This document shows, piece by piece, positions 20,550 to 29,647 of a stretch of DNA of 42,894 nt. The DNA is from Alphaproteobacteria bacterium (GTDB lineage Bacteria; Pseudomonadota; Alphaproteobacteria; UBA6615), in assembly GCA_003230015.1 (NCBI GenBank), contig QIGO01000003.1, forward strand, positions 1 through 42,894. The letters are read 5' to 3'. The first letter of the stretch is position 1. Each line of letters starts with the position of its first letter. A model generated the notes under the pieces. The model saw only the letters and a program-made list of their open reading frames with translations, ran no database searches and was not told the origin of the DNA. The position numbers and the translations under genes are program-made.

Positions 20550-21500
20550 ATGGCGGATACAAACCAACCACCCATAATAGTCATCAAAAAGGTCAAAAAG
20601 GGTGGCCACGGCCATCATGGTGGCGCCTGGAAGGTCGCCTACGCCGACTTCGTCACCGCCATGATGGCCTTTTTCCTGCTGCTTTGGCTGCTCGGCTCCA
20701 CCACCGACGAACAGAAACTCGGCATTTCCGATTATTTCAGCCCAGAAGCCGTTTCCATCGGACAAAGCGGCGCCGGTGGTCTCTTCGGTGGCACGTCCTT
20801 GGCCGTCGAGGGCGCCCTCACCTCCGCCGGCGGCGCCAGCGTCGGTGCGGTCAGCATTCCTTTGCCGCCCAGCGAACCACAGACCGCCGAGGATGACGGC
20901 GAAGACGGCGAGGACGGCGACGGCGGTATCGAGGACGCCAGCAGGGAAGCCCTGGAAGAACAACTCGCCGAGCGCGAGCAGGAACAATTCGAGGCCGCCG
21001 AGTCAGCCCTGCGCCAGGCCATACTCGAACTGCCTGAGCTGGTGGATCTGCAAGAGAGTTTGGTGATCGACCAAACACCCGAAGGTCTGCGTATTCAGCT
21101 TGTCGACCAGGAAGGCGTCTCCATGTTCGCCAGCGGCAGCGCCAAACCGAACGAGCATACGCGCCGTTTAATCGCCATGATCGCCAAGGTGGTCACCCAA
21201 TTGCCAAACAAAATCTCCGTTAGCGGCCACACCGATTCCGTTCCCTTCCGCAGTGCGAGCGGGTATAGCAATTGGGAACTAAGCGCCGACCGGGCCAACG
21301 CCGCCCGTCGTCTGCTGCTGGAATCTGGTCTCGACACCGACCGGATCGCCGGGGTTCAAGGTCTCGCCGCCACCGACCCTCTGCTCCCCGATGACCCGAC
21401 ATCCCCGCGAAACCGTCGGGTGAGCATCGTTTTGTTACGCGAAAGCAAGCACTTCACAGAGCCGGAAGTGGGGCCGCTACCACCGAGTTACGGCGAATAG
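20550..21500 (+). CDS. motB: flagellar motor protein MotB
   Basis: GGHGHHGGAWKVAYADFVTAMMAFFLLLWLLGS, OmpA-like peptidoglycan-binding domain ISVSGHTDSVPF...NWELSADRANAARRLL. Confidence 0.95.
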   Translation: MADTNQPPIIVIKKVKKGGHGHHGGAWKVAYADFVTAMMAFFLLLWLLGSTTDEQKLGISDYFSPEAVSIGQSGAGGLFGGTSLAVEGALTSAGGASVGAVSIPLPPSEPQTAEDDGEDGEDGDGGIEDASREALEEQLAEREQEQFEAAESALRQAILELPELVDLQESLVIDQTPEGLRIQLVDQEGVSMFASGSAKPNEHTRRLIAMIAKVVTQLPNKISVSGHTDSVPFRSASGYSNWELSADRANAARRLLLESGLDTDRIAGVQGLAATDPLLPDDPTSPRNRRVSIVLLRESKHFTEPEVGPLPPSYGE

Positions 21501-21663
21501 AGCCGGTCCTTGCCCTTCATGCCCCACCAAAAACCATTCAAGCTGTTGTCCCTCGGCGACGCGCAAGCTTTAATATATGCCAACTGGCATCGGTCACCGC
21601 ACGACCTACCACAGCCCCATTGTGCGGTATCCCGTGCCTGGACGAACAGGCAGACGCGTCTCA

Positions 21664-22389
21664 ATGACCAACCAAGCGCCAAAACAGCCCCGCGTGTTCT
21701 ATCGGACAGGCCCCATGCCTTGCCCTTATGTTCCTGGCCTGGTCGAGCGCAACCTCTTCACCGAGTTGCGGGGTCCCGGCGCACACCAACTGCACAATCA
21801 GCTCACATTGGCCGGATTTCGCCGCAGTCACCATATTGTCTACCGGCCGGCCTGCCCCCAATGCAGCGCCTGCCAGCCTGTCCGCGTCCTTGCGCGCGAA
21901 TTCGCCACCACCCGCTCTTTGCGGCGGGTGGCCGCCCGCAACGCCGACCTCACCGTGAAAATCCGCCGGCCCCTGGCCAGCCAGGAGCAGTTCGCCCTCT
22001 TCGCCCACTATCAACGCTCTCGCCACAGTGGCGGCGAAATGGCGGCCATGACTTTCGCCGACTACCGGGCCATGGTCGAGGACACGGCGGTCGAGACCCA
22101 TCTCGTCGAATTCTACTGTCCCCGGCGCCACCTCATCGCCGCCATTTTGATGGATCGCCTCGACGATGGCCTGTCGGCGGTCTACAGCTTCTTCGATCCC
22201 GATGCCATCGACCGCAGCCTTGGTACCTTCATGATTTTATGGCTGATCGGCCAGGCAAGAACCATGGACTTGCCCCACGTCTACCTCGGCTACTGGATCG
22301 AGCAATCTGCCAAGATGGCCTACAAGATGCGCTTTCAACCTTTGGAAACCCTCCGTCCGGAAGGTTGGCGGCGCCTCGGTCCCGGTTGA
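21664..22389 (+). CDS. bpt: aspartate/glutamate leucyltransferase / arginyl-tRNA-protein transferase
   Basis: GPMPCPYVPGLVERNLFTEL, RRSHHIVYRPACPQCSACQPVRV, YLGYWIEQSAKMAYKMRFQPLETL. Start at ATG 21664 preferred to 21577. Confidence 0.92.
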   Translation: MTNQAPKQPRVFYRTGPMPCPYVPGLVERNLFTELRGPGAHQLHNQLTLAGFRRSHHIVYRPACPQCSACQPVRVLAREFATTRSLRRVAARNADLTVKIRRPLASQEQFALFAHYQRSRHSGGEMAAMTFADYRAMVEDTAVETHLVEFYCPRRHLIAAILMDRLDDGLSAVYSFFDPDAIDRSLGTFMILWLIGQARTMDLPHVYLGYWIEQSAKMAYKMRFQPLETLRPEGWRRLGPG

Positions 22390-22411
22390 GCCAAGCACGG
22401 GCCTCCCGGCC

Positions 22412-23506
22412 ATGAAGCGGCGCGCCTTTCTCACCGCCGCCGGCGTCACCGGCGCCGCGCTCGCGGCCCGGCCCGCCCCCGCTGTAGCCGCCCGCCGGCT
22501 TGATTTGACCATGATATCTTTGTGGCCGCGCCAGCTTCCCGGTCTCGCCGACAGCGCGGCACGGCTTGCCAAACGTATTGGCGATGCTTCGGACCAAGAG
22601 ATATCCATCACCGTCTTGCAGCCCGGCGAACGTGTGCCGCCATTTGCGACCTTCGACGCGGTCGCCGGCGGCGAGGCCGATATCTACTACGGCGCCGAGT
22701 ATCTCTGGCACTTCAAATCACCTGCATACAGCCTGCTTTCCGGCGTCCCCTATGGCCTCACCACCAACGAGTTCAACGCCTGGATCCACCATGGCGGCGG
22801 TCAAGCCCATTGGGACAAGCTGTCCGCGTCCTTCAATCTAAAACCCTTCCTGGCCGGCAATCTTGGCGGCCAGATGGGGGGCTGGTTCAACCAGAAGATC
22901 GCCAGCCCCGAAGACCTCAGGGGACTGCGTATCAGCATCCCGGGCCTTGCCGGAGCGGCTTTGCGCAACCTTGGTGCCGAGGCCGTCTCGACCCCCCCGG
23001 AGACCCTTAATGATGCCCTCGGCTCCGGCTTCCTCGACGCCGCCGTCGGCCTCGGGCCTTGGACCGATCAGACCCTCGCTCTCCACGAGGTCGCCGAGAG
23101 TTACTACTATCCGGGCTTCCACCAGCCTGGTACCGCCCTGAGTTGCGTCTTCAACCTCGACACCTGGTCGCGGCTAACGGGCACCCAGAAAATTCTCATC
23201 GAACACGCCTGCGGTATGGAGAATGCTTGGACCCACGCGCTATTTACAGCCAGAAACGGCGAAGCATTGCGCTCCCTGCGCCGCGACTTCGACGTGCGCG
23301 TGCACCAATTCCCCACCAGCGTCTTGACCGCCATCGGCACCGCTGCCGGCGAAATCGTCTCTCAAACGAGTACCAACGATCCGGCCATCAGAGCGATCTA
23401 CCGCAGTTTCATAAACTTCCGGCGCCGCGCCATGTCGCTGTCGAAATTGACCGATCAGAGCTTCACCCAGGCCCGGCTGCTGCCCTTCCGCTACGGCCAG
23501 TCCTGA
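22412..23506 (+). CDS. TRAP transporter substrate-binding protein, divergent DctP/TakP-like paralogue
   Basis: Tat-like leader MKRRAFLTAAGVTGAALAARPAPA; collinear with the next gene (AGNLGGQMGGWFNQKIASPEDLRGLRISIPGLAGAALRNLGAE). Confidence 0.85.
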   Translation: MKRRAFLTAAGVTGAALAARPAPAVAARRLDLTMISLWPRQLPGLADSAARLAKRIGDASDQEISITVLQPGERVPPFATFDAVAGGEADIYYGAEYLWHFKSPAYSLLSGVPYGLTTNEFNAWIHHGGGQAHWDKLSASFNLKPFLAGNLGGQMGGWFNQKIASPEDLRGLRISIPGLAGAALRNLGAEAVSTPPETLNDALGSGFLDAAVGLGPWTDQTLALHEVAESYYYPGFHQPGTALSCVFNLDTWSRLTGTQKILIEHACGMENAWTHALFTARNGEALRSLRRDFDVRVHQFPTSVLTAIGTAAGEIVSQTSTNDPAIRAIYRSFINFRRRAMSLSKLTDQSFTQARLLPFRYGQS

Positions 23507-23531
23507 TCGGCAACCTCCGATACCCGCTTAG

Positions 23532-23610
23532 GTTTTGCATTGCGTCGATATCGCAAGCCGGATAACGTCCCGGAAGTAGCAAAACATTGATCCTGCCACC
23601 CTGTGGCGGG
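23532..23610. other. potentially structured intergenic region between the two TRAP binding-protein genes
   Basis: GTTTTGC (23532-23538) / GCAAAAC (23579-23585) enclosing TTGCG-TCGATAT-CGCAA and CCGG-N8-CCGG; then hairpin CCTGCCAC-CCT-GTGGCGGG (23592-23610). Confidence 0.35.
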
Positions 23611-23683
23611 CAAAGTCCGTTATGGTAACAACAACATGCGCCGGGCAAAACGCGGCGCCGCAACAACATAATCCGGAGGTTCT

Positions 23684-24790
23684 ATGAAACGTCGTTCATT
23701 TGTAAAGGGCGCAGTCGCAGCCGGGGTCGCCTCCGCAGCTGCATCGTCGTTGCCCAAACCGGCAATCGCGCAGGGCAAGATAGAGTGGCGCATGGCCACG
23801 TCCTGGCCAAAGGGGTTGCCCGGCTTGGGCACCGGTGCTGAGCGGGTGGCTGAGCGTATCGGCATCATGAGTGATGGTCGTTTGACCGTCAAGGTCTTCG
23901 CCGCCGGCGAACTGGTCCCGGCGCTTCAAGTTTTCGACGGCGTCGCCGGCGGTGCGGCGGATATGGGCCACGATGCGGCCTACTATCACCTTGGCAAATC
24001 CCCGGCCACCGCATTCTATACGGCCGTGCCTTTCGGTATGACCGCCAACGAACTCAACGCCTGGGTACGGTGGGGCGGCGGCCAGGAACTCTGGGACGAG
24101 CTTTACGAGCCATTCGGCCTCAAGGGTTTCCTTGCCGGCAACACCGGTGTCCAAATGGCCGGTTGGTTCCGCAAGGAAATCAAGTCCCTCGACGACCTCA
24201 AGGGCCTGAAATTCCGCATGCCGGGCCTCGGCGGTAAAGTTCTCGAACGTCTCGGCGCCACTGTCGTGTTGCTCCCGGGCGGCGAAATTTTCCCCGCCCT
24301 GCAGTCCGGCGCCCTCGACGGCACCGAATGGGTCGGCCCTTATAACGACCTGTCCCTCGGCTTCTACAAGGTCGCGAAATTCTACCACTGGCCCGGTTTC
24401 CACGAGCCAGGTTCGGGCCTGCAATTGACTGTAAACCGCAGTAAATACGAAGCTCTGCCGAAGGATCTGCAAGAGATCATAAGCGCTGCGGCCAGTGCCG
24501 AGAATGACATCATGTTGGCTGAGTTCAACAGCCGTTCCGCACCGGCCCTGCAGACTCTTATTCGCGAGCACGGCGTCCAGTTAGTCCAGATGCCGCGGGA
24601 TGTGCTCAACGCCCTCGGCACGGAATCCGGCAAATTGATGCAGGAGACCATGGATGACGGCGATGCCATCACCAAAAAGATCGCATCCTCCTTCTTCAAG
24701 GCCCGTCGCGAGGCACTGGCCTGGACCCGCCTTTCCGACCAGGGTTACGCCAACGCCCGGTTGCTGAACTTTCCATATCCCAGCGGTTAA
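23684..24790 (+). CDS. TRAP transporter substrate-binding protein, TakP-like (alpha-keto acid type)
   Basis: Tat-like leader MKRRSFVKGAVAAGVAS; WRMATSWPKGLPGLGTGAERVAERI, GNTGVQMAGWFRKEIKSLDDLKGLKFRMPGLGG, PALQSGALDGTEWVGPYNDL. Confidence 0.92.
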   Translation: MKRRSFVKGAVAAGVASAAASSLPKPAIAQGKIEWRMATSWPKGLPGLGTGAERVAERIGIMSDGRLTVKVFAAGELVPALQVFDGVAGGAADMGHDAAYYHLGKSPATAFYTAVPFGMTANELNAWVRWGGGQELWDELYEPFGLKGFLAGNTGVQMAGWFRKEIKSLDDLKGLKFRMPGLGGKVLERLGATVVLLPGGEIFPALQSGALDGTEWVGPYNDLSLGFYKVAKFYHWPGFHEPGSGLQLTVNRSKYEALPKDLQEIISAAASAENDIMLAEFNSRSAPALQTLIREHGVQLVQMPRDVLNALGTESGKLMQETMDDGDAITKKIASSFFKARREALAWTRLSDQGYANARLLNFPYPSG

Positions 24791-24815
24791 CGCGTCGGAA
24801 CGTTCAAATGCCAAG

Positions 24816-24850
24816 GCCCGCGCCATGACAATGGCGTGGGCTTTTTTTTT
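24816..24850 (+). terminator. Rho-independent terminator after the second TRAP binding-protein gene
   Basis: GCCCGCGCCAT-GACA-ATGGCGTGGGC followed by nine T (24842-24850). Confidence 0.9.
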
Positions 24851-24876
24851 GGCGAGCCCACCAAGCTAAATAGGCA

Positions 24877-26424
24877 TCAATTGGAGAACAGGTCCAATGT
24901 ACCTGACGGCGCCAGCGGATCATCGTCATATCCCGGGATCAACGAATCCTCGCCCGACGGCAGGAACAAATCGTCGTCCGCAGCACCCGGATCAAGCGAA
25001 CCGTCATTGACACGCTCGATAGCCGACGCTGGTGCCCCATAGATCACACCGGGCAGCCAGGTCGCAATCTGCGGGAACCCCCACAACAACCCCATTGCCA
25101 CCACCTGCAACGCCACAAACGGCACGATCCCGCGATAGATATGCCCGGTCGTGACTTCTTTCGGCGCCACGCCACGCAGATAGAACAGCGCAAAACCAAA
25201 TGGCGGCGTCAAAAAGCTGGTCTGCAGATTGACCCCGATCATCACCCCAAGCCAAACCGGATCCAGGTCCATCCCCAACAAGATCGGCGCCGTGATCGGC
25301 ACAATGATAAAAATGATCTCGAAGGCATCCAGGAAAAAGCCCAGCAGGAACATCAGCAGCATCACCGCCAGCACCGCCGAGAATGTCCCCCCCGGCAGCG
25401 CCGCCAGCGCGTCCTCGACCAGCTTTTCGCCGCCCAATCCCCTGAATACCAAGGAAAACACCGACGCCCCGATCAGGATGATGAACACCATCGAGGTGAT
25501 CTTCAGCGTCCCTCGCATCACTTCCTGTAGGATACCCAGGTTCAGCCGCCGGTTTCCCGCCGCCAGCACCATCGACCCCACCGCTCCCACCGAGGCCGAT
25601 TCCGTCGGCGTCGCGATGCCCAGCAGGATCGACCCCAGCACCGCGACGATCAGCGACAACGGCGGCACCAGAGCCACCAGAACCCGCCGCCACATCGCCC
25701 GGGTCTCGCTGGGGTCACGCTTCAATGGCGGGCAGGAGCTTGGGTCCACCACCGATTTGAACAGGATCCAGCCGATATAGATCCCCACCAGCATCATCCC
25801 CGGCAGGAAGGCGCCGGCGAACAAATCGCCGACCGAGACCGGATCCGGCGCGAAATTACCCTTCGCCAGCTGCGCTGCCTGGTTCGCGCCTTGCAGAATC
25901 TCGCCCATGAACACCAGCACGATGGACGGCGGAATGATCTGCCCCAAGGTGCCCGAGGCGCAGATGATGCCGGTCGCCAGTTTTGGATCGTAGCCGGCGC
26001 GCAACATCGTCGGCAGGCTGAGGATACCCATGGTAACAACCGTCGCCCCGATAATCCCTGTCGAGGCCGCCAGCAGTGTCCCCACCAGCACCACCGAGAT
26101 ACCCAGACCGCCGCGCATCGAGCCGAAAAGCTCGCCCATGGTCTCGAGCAGCGCTTCCGCCAGGCGCGAGCGTTCCAGCATCACGCCCATGAACACGAAC
26201 AGCGGCACCGCGACCAGCACCTCGTTCGTCATTATCCCGAAATAGCGAGACGACAGGCTCCAAAACAAGGCAAAGTCAAAAACCCCCAGGGCATGGCCCA
26301 GCCATGCGAACATCAGCGCCGTGCCGGCGAGTGTGAAGGCAACCGGAAAACCGATGAGCACCATGAAGATCGTCGCGCCGAACATGCCGACGGCGACAAA
26401 CTCGCCAACAACCGCAGGGTCCAT
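24877..26424 (-). CDS. dctM: TRAP transporter large permease subunit
   Basis: Multi-TM protein with MFGATIFMVLIGFPVAFTLAGTALMF, VPLFVFMGVMLERSRLAEALL, GIICASGTLGQIIPPSIVLVFMGE, LQTSFLTPPFGFALFYLRG. Confidence 0.95.
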   Translation of the reverse strand: MDPAVVGEFVAVGMFGATIFMVLIGFPVAFTLAGTALMFAWLGHALGVFDFALFWSLSSRYFGIMTNEVLVAVPLFVFMGVMLERSRLAEALLETMGELFGSMRGGLGISVVLVGTLLAASTGIIGATVVTMGILSLPTMLRAGYDPKLATGIICASGTLGQIIPPSIVLVFMGEILQGANQAAQLAKGNFAPDPVSVGDLFAGAFLPGMMLVGIYIGWILFKSVVDPSSCPPLKRDPSETRAMWRRVLVALVPPLSLIVAVLGSILLGIATPTESASVGAVGSMVLAAGNRRLNLGILQEVMRGTLKITSMVFIILIGASVFSLVFRGLGGEKLVEDALAALPGGTFSAVLAVMLLMFLLGFFLDAFEIIFIIVPITAPILLGMDLDPVWLGVMIGVNLQTSFLTPPFGFALFYLRGVAPKEVTTGHIYRGIVPFVALQVVAMGLLWGFPQIATWLPGVIYGAPASAIERVNDGSLDPGAADDDLFLPSGEDSLIPGYDDDPLAPSGTLDLFSN

Positions 26425-26437
26425 TCGGCTTACCCGC

Positions 26438-26974
26438 CTATTCGTCCGACGCCAGAGAAAACTCTTCGTGTCCTGTTAAGACCAGCACACTGCGCACGAG
26501 CATCGCCGAGCCTTGCAGCGCCATCAGGCCGGCAAACACGAGAATGGCGGTTTTTACCAGGAACACCCCCGGCAATCCCCCAGGTTGCGTCGACGGTTCC
26601 AGCAGGCGCCAGGACAACTGGACGAACGGCAACGTCGTCCACGCCAGCACGATCAGCCACGGCGCCAGAAACACCAATGTTCCAAATAGGTTAACCCAGG
26701 CCCGGTGGCGCACGTTACCGCGGATATAAAAGATATCCACGCGCACATGACCGCCATGGAGAAATGTGTAGCCGGCACCCAGCATGAACGCCACGCCATG
26801 CTGCCACACATAGACGTCCTGCATCCAAATAAAGCCGGTATTGAAGAATTTCCGCATCACGACAACGGTAAAAGCCGCCACGACGGCGCCAAGCATCATC
26901 CAAGCGGTGCCGCGCCCGACCCATTCGTTGATACCCTCAACGAACGTCACATACCGTCCCCATGAGTCTATCAA
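26438..26974 (-). CDS. dctQ: TRAP transporter small permease subunit
   Basis: Four-TM small protein (FNTGFIWMQDVYVWQHGVAFMLGAGYTFLHGGHVRVDIFY) upstream of dctM. Confidence 0.92.
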   Translation of the reverse strand: MIDSWGRYVTFVEGINEWVGRGTAWMMLGAVVAAFTVVVMRKFFNTGFIWMQDVYVWQHGVAFMLGAGYTFLHGGHVRVDIFYIRGNVRHRAWVNLFGTLVFLAPWLIVLAWTTLPFVQLSWRLLEPSTQPGGLPGVFLVKTAILVFAGLMALQGSAMLVRSVLVLTGHEEFSLASDE

Positions 26975-27000
26975 GGCGAGCCTCTCGGTTCCCGATCAAC

Positions 27001-27269
27001 CTAGTGGATAAAATCTAACAGAGGGTACCCATACGACGGCTTTGCGAGTTCACCCGGCGAGGCGCGAGATACGCCGTGATGCCCTCGCATCACAAGTGTC
27101 GCGCAACGCGGCCGGTGAGCTCGCAAAGCCGCCCTTCGGGTCCCGTATCCCGGTATCTGGGGGCGTCAAGACCCTCGACGATGCCTTGGCATCGCCCGCA
27201 CGCCTTCTCCTGCCCAGATACCGGGATACGGGATCGTATGGGTACCATCTGTTAGATTCTATCCACCAG
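27001..27269. other. E1: four-way-junction (cloverleaf-like) intergenic element
   Basis: Outer arms 27001-27036 / 27234-27269 (33 of 36 complementary); hairpin B 27037-27131 (terminal 18-nt arms, 17 of 18 Watson-Crick plus one T-G); mini-hairpin CCC-TTC-GGG 27132-27140; hairpin C 27141-27233 (perfect 21-bp arms). No unpaired nucleotides at the junction. Confidence 0.85.
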
Positions 27270-27312
27270 GGTGTATCAGTTTGTCGGGCCTAGCTCAACG
27301 TCCACCGGGCGG

Positions 27313-29556
27313 CTATCCGAAAGGGGCAGGTCCGAACCCGTTGGTCCTTGGGAATCCGGCCGGCGGCAACCGGCCGCTTTGTGCGCGTTTGCCCAGCCAC
27401 CCCTGCAGCTGATCGGCACCGAACGTCCGCCTTCGCTCGCCCGTCTGCACGCTCAGACCGTCTTCCAGCTTGAACATCCGCACATCGCGCAGCCCGCCCT
27501 TGGCAAAACGCTGCAGGCGCACGCCTTTGCCGCGTCCCATCTCAGGCAGGTCGTCTTTATGGAATATCAGCAGCTTACGGTTCTCGCCCAGGGCCGCCAC
27601 ATGGTCGCCCTCCGCCGGCACGCACAGCACCGCCTCGCTGCCGCCGCCGACATTAAGCACCTGACGGCCGCTACGGGTCTGCGCGATCACGTCTTTTTCC
27701 GACACCAGAAAGCCGCGCCCATCGGCCGAAGCGACAAGCAGCTGCCGCTCCGGGTCATGCACGAACAGGGCAACGATATCGGTGTCGTTGCCGAACTCGA
27801 GCATCAGCCGCAGCGGCTCGCCATTGCCCCGGCCGCCAGGCAGTTTGTCGGCCCCAAGGCAGTAGAAACGCCCGTTTGTCGCGAATACCAGCAATTTGTC
27901 GGTGGTTTCCGCCGCCACCGCCAGACGGGCCCTATCGCCTTCTTTGTATTTCAGCTCGCCGGCGTCTATCCCATGCCCTCTGATCGTGCGTACCCAGCCC
28001 TTGGCCGAGCAAATAACCGTAATCGGCTCACGCTCGATCATCGCCTCCAGCGGCACCACGACGGCATGCGGCGCGTCGGCGATCTCGGTCCGCCTTTCCC
28101 CGCCAGGATAATTGACGCCGAAACGCGCCTTCATTTCCTTGATTTCTTGGGCCAACCGGGCTGACTTTTGGCCCTCATCGGCCAACAGCGCCGTGATTTT
28201 GTCCCGCTCCCCTTCCAGGTCCGTCATCTCTTTGCGGATTTCCAACTCTTCGAGTTTGCGCAACGAACGCAAACGCATGTTCAAAATCGCCTCGGCCTGC
28301 GCCTCGGTCAATTCGAACCGCGCCATCAATTCCTGGCGTGGATGATCCTCCTCCCGGATGATACGGATCACCTCATCCAGATTGAGATAGACCACCATAT
28401 AACCCGCCAGCACATCCAGGCGCCGGGCTATTTTTTCCAGCCGGTGCTCGCTGCGCCGCACCAGCACCACCAGGCGATGGTCGAGAAATGCCTGCAACAA
28501 ACCGCGCAAGGTCATCACCTGCGGCGTCCGATCCGCGCTCACCACATTCATATTGAGGCTGATACGCGTTTCCAGATCGGTCTGCCGAAACAGGCTTTCC
28601 ATCAGCAGGGCTGGCTCTACATTGCGGCTCTTCGGCTCCAGCACCATCCGCAGATCCTCGGCCGACTCATCGCGCACATCCGCCAGCATCGTCAGCTTGC
28701 GCGCATTCAAAAGGTCGGCTATGCGCTCCACCAGACGCGACTTTTGCACTTGATAGGGAATCTCCGTCACCACCACCTGATATTGGCCACGGTTGAGATA
28801 CTCCACCTGCCACTTCGCCCGCACCCGCAAACCGCCACGCCCGGTTGTATAGGCCTCGACGATGGTCTCCCGATCCTCCACCAGGACGCCCCCGGTGGGC
28901 AGATCGGGCCCCGGCATGAATTCGCACAGCTTGGCGATCGATGCGTTGGGATGTTTGAGCAAATACTGCAGCGCGTCGCAGATCTCGCCGACATTATGGG
29001 GCGGAATATTGGTCGCCATGCCCACGGCGATACCCTGCGAGCCATTGGCCAGCAGGTTCGGAAACGCCGCCGGCAGCACCACCGGTTCTTCATTGTCCCC
29101 GTCATAGGTATCCTGCAGGTCGACGGCGTCCTCGTGGATACCCTCCAGCAGCGCCATCGCCACCGGTGTCAGGCGCGCCTCGGTATAGCGCATCGCCGCG
29201 GCGTTATCGCCATCGATACTGCCGAAATTACCCTGGCCATCCACCAGCGGATAACGCACCGCGAAATCCTGCGCCAGCCGCACCATGGCGTCATAGATCG
29301 CCACATCCCCATGGGGATGGAATTTACCCATGACGTCGCCCACGACCCGCGCGCATTTTTTGAACCCCTGATCCGGATCCAGCCGCAATTGCTGCATCGC
29401 GAACAGCAGCCGCCGATGCACCGGCTTCAAGCCGTCGCGCACATCGGGTAAGGAGCGCGACATGATCGTGCTCAACGCATAGCTCAAATAGCGCTCGCTC
29501 AACGCGTCTTTGAATTGCGTCGGCCTGATCTCGAGAGCGACTGCGGAATCGGACAT
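27313..29556 (-). CDS. parC: DNA topoisomerase IV subunit A
   Basis: [72 protein letters not shown]; followed on the minus strand by a C-terminal beta-pinwheel-like region. Start at [14 protein letters not shown] (29556) preferred to 29568. Confidence 0.95.
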   Translation of the reverse strand: MSDSAVALEIRPTQFKDALSERYLSYALSTIMSRSLPDVRDGLKPVHRRLLFAMQQLRLDPDQGFKKCARVVGDVMGKFHPHGDVAIYDAMVRLAQDFAVRYPLVDGQGNFGSIDGDNAAAMRYTEARLTPVAMALLEGIHEDAVDLQDTYDGDNEEPVVLPAAFPNLLANGSQGIAVGMATNIPPHNVGEICDALQYLLKHPNASIAKLCEFMPGPDLPTGGVLVEDRETIVEAYTTGRGGLRVRAKWQVEYLNRGQYQVVVTEIPYQVQKSRLVERIADLLNARKLTMLADVRDESAEDLRMVLEPKSRNVEPALLMESLFRQTDLETRISLNMNVVSADRTPQVMTLRGLLQAFLDHRLVVLVRRSEHRLEKIARRLDVLAGYMVVYLNLDEVIRIIREEDHPRQELMARFELTEAQAEAILNMRLRSLRKLEELEIRKEMTDLEGERDKITALLADEGQKSARLAQEIKEMKARFGVNYPGGERRTEIADAPHAVVVPLEAMIEREPITVICSAKGWVRTIRGHGIDAGELKYKEGDRARLAVAAETTDKLLVFATNGRFYCLGADKLPGGRGNGEPLRLMLEFGNDTDIVALFVHDPERQLLVASADGRGFLVSEKDVIAQTRSGRQVLNVGGGSEAVLCVPAEGDHVAALGENRKLLIFHKDDLPEMGRGKGVRLQRFAKGGLRDVRMFKLEDGLSVQTGERRRTFGADQLQGWLGKRAQSGRLPPAGFPRTNGFGPAPFG

Positions 29557-29647
29557 AATTTTCCTCAAGTTGGCTGCGTCCCATATACGAGCGATGATCC
29601 GAGGCGGTCAACCGCATCGGCCCGAGACCGCTATGATTCTAGCCTTG

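Noticed and set aside
19986-20987. 333-aa minus-strand ORF across motA/motB
   Set aside because: Gly/Asp-rich shadow translation spanning two strongly supported plus-strand genes.
27001-27269. E1 as a tRNA or Rho-independent terminator
   Set aside because: The layout is cloverleaf-like, but arm lengths are far beyond tRNA, and there is no T-loop consensus and no T tract.
28168-29451. 427-aa plus-strand ORF antisense to parC
   Set aside because: His/Arg/Gln-rich low-quality translation lying wholly opposite a clear parC; typical antisense shadow in GC-rich DNA.
29599-29620. Small hairpin CCGA-G-GCGGT-CA-ACCGC-A-TCGG upstream of parC
   Set aside because: Two-nucleotide loop and one internal mismatch; may be chance in GC-rich DNA, so not claimed as an attenuator.
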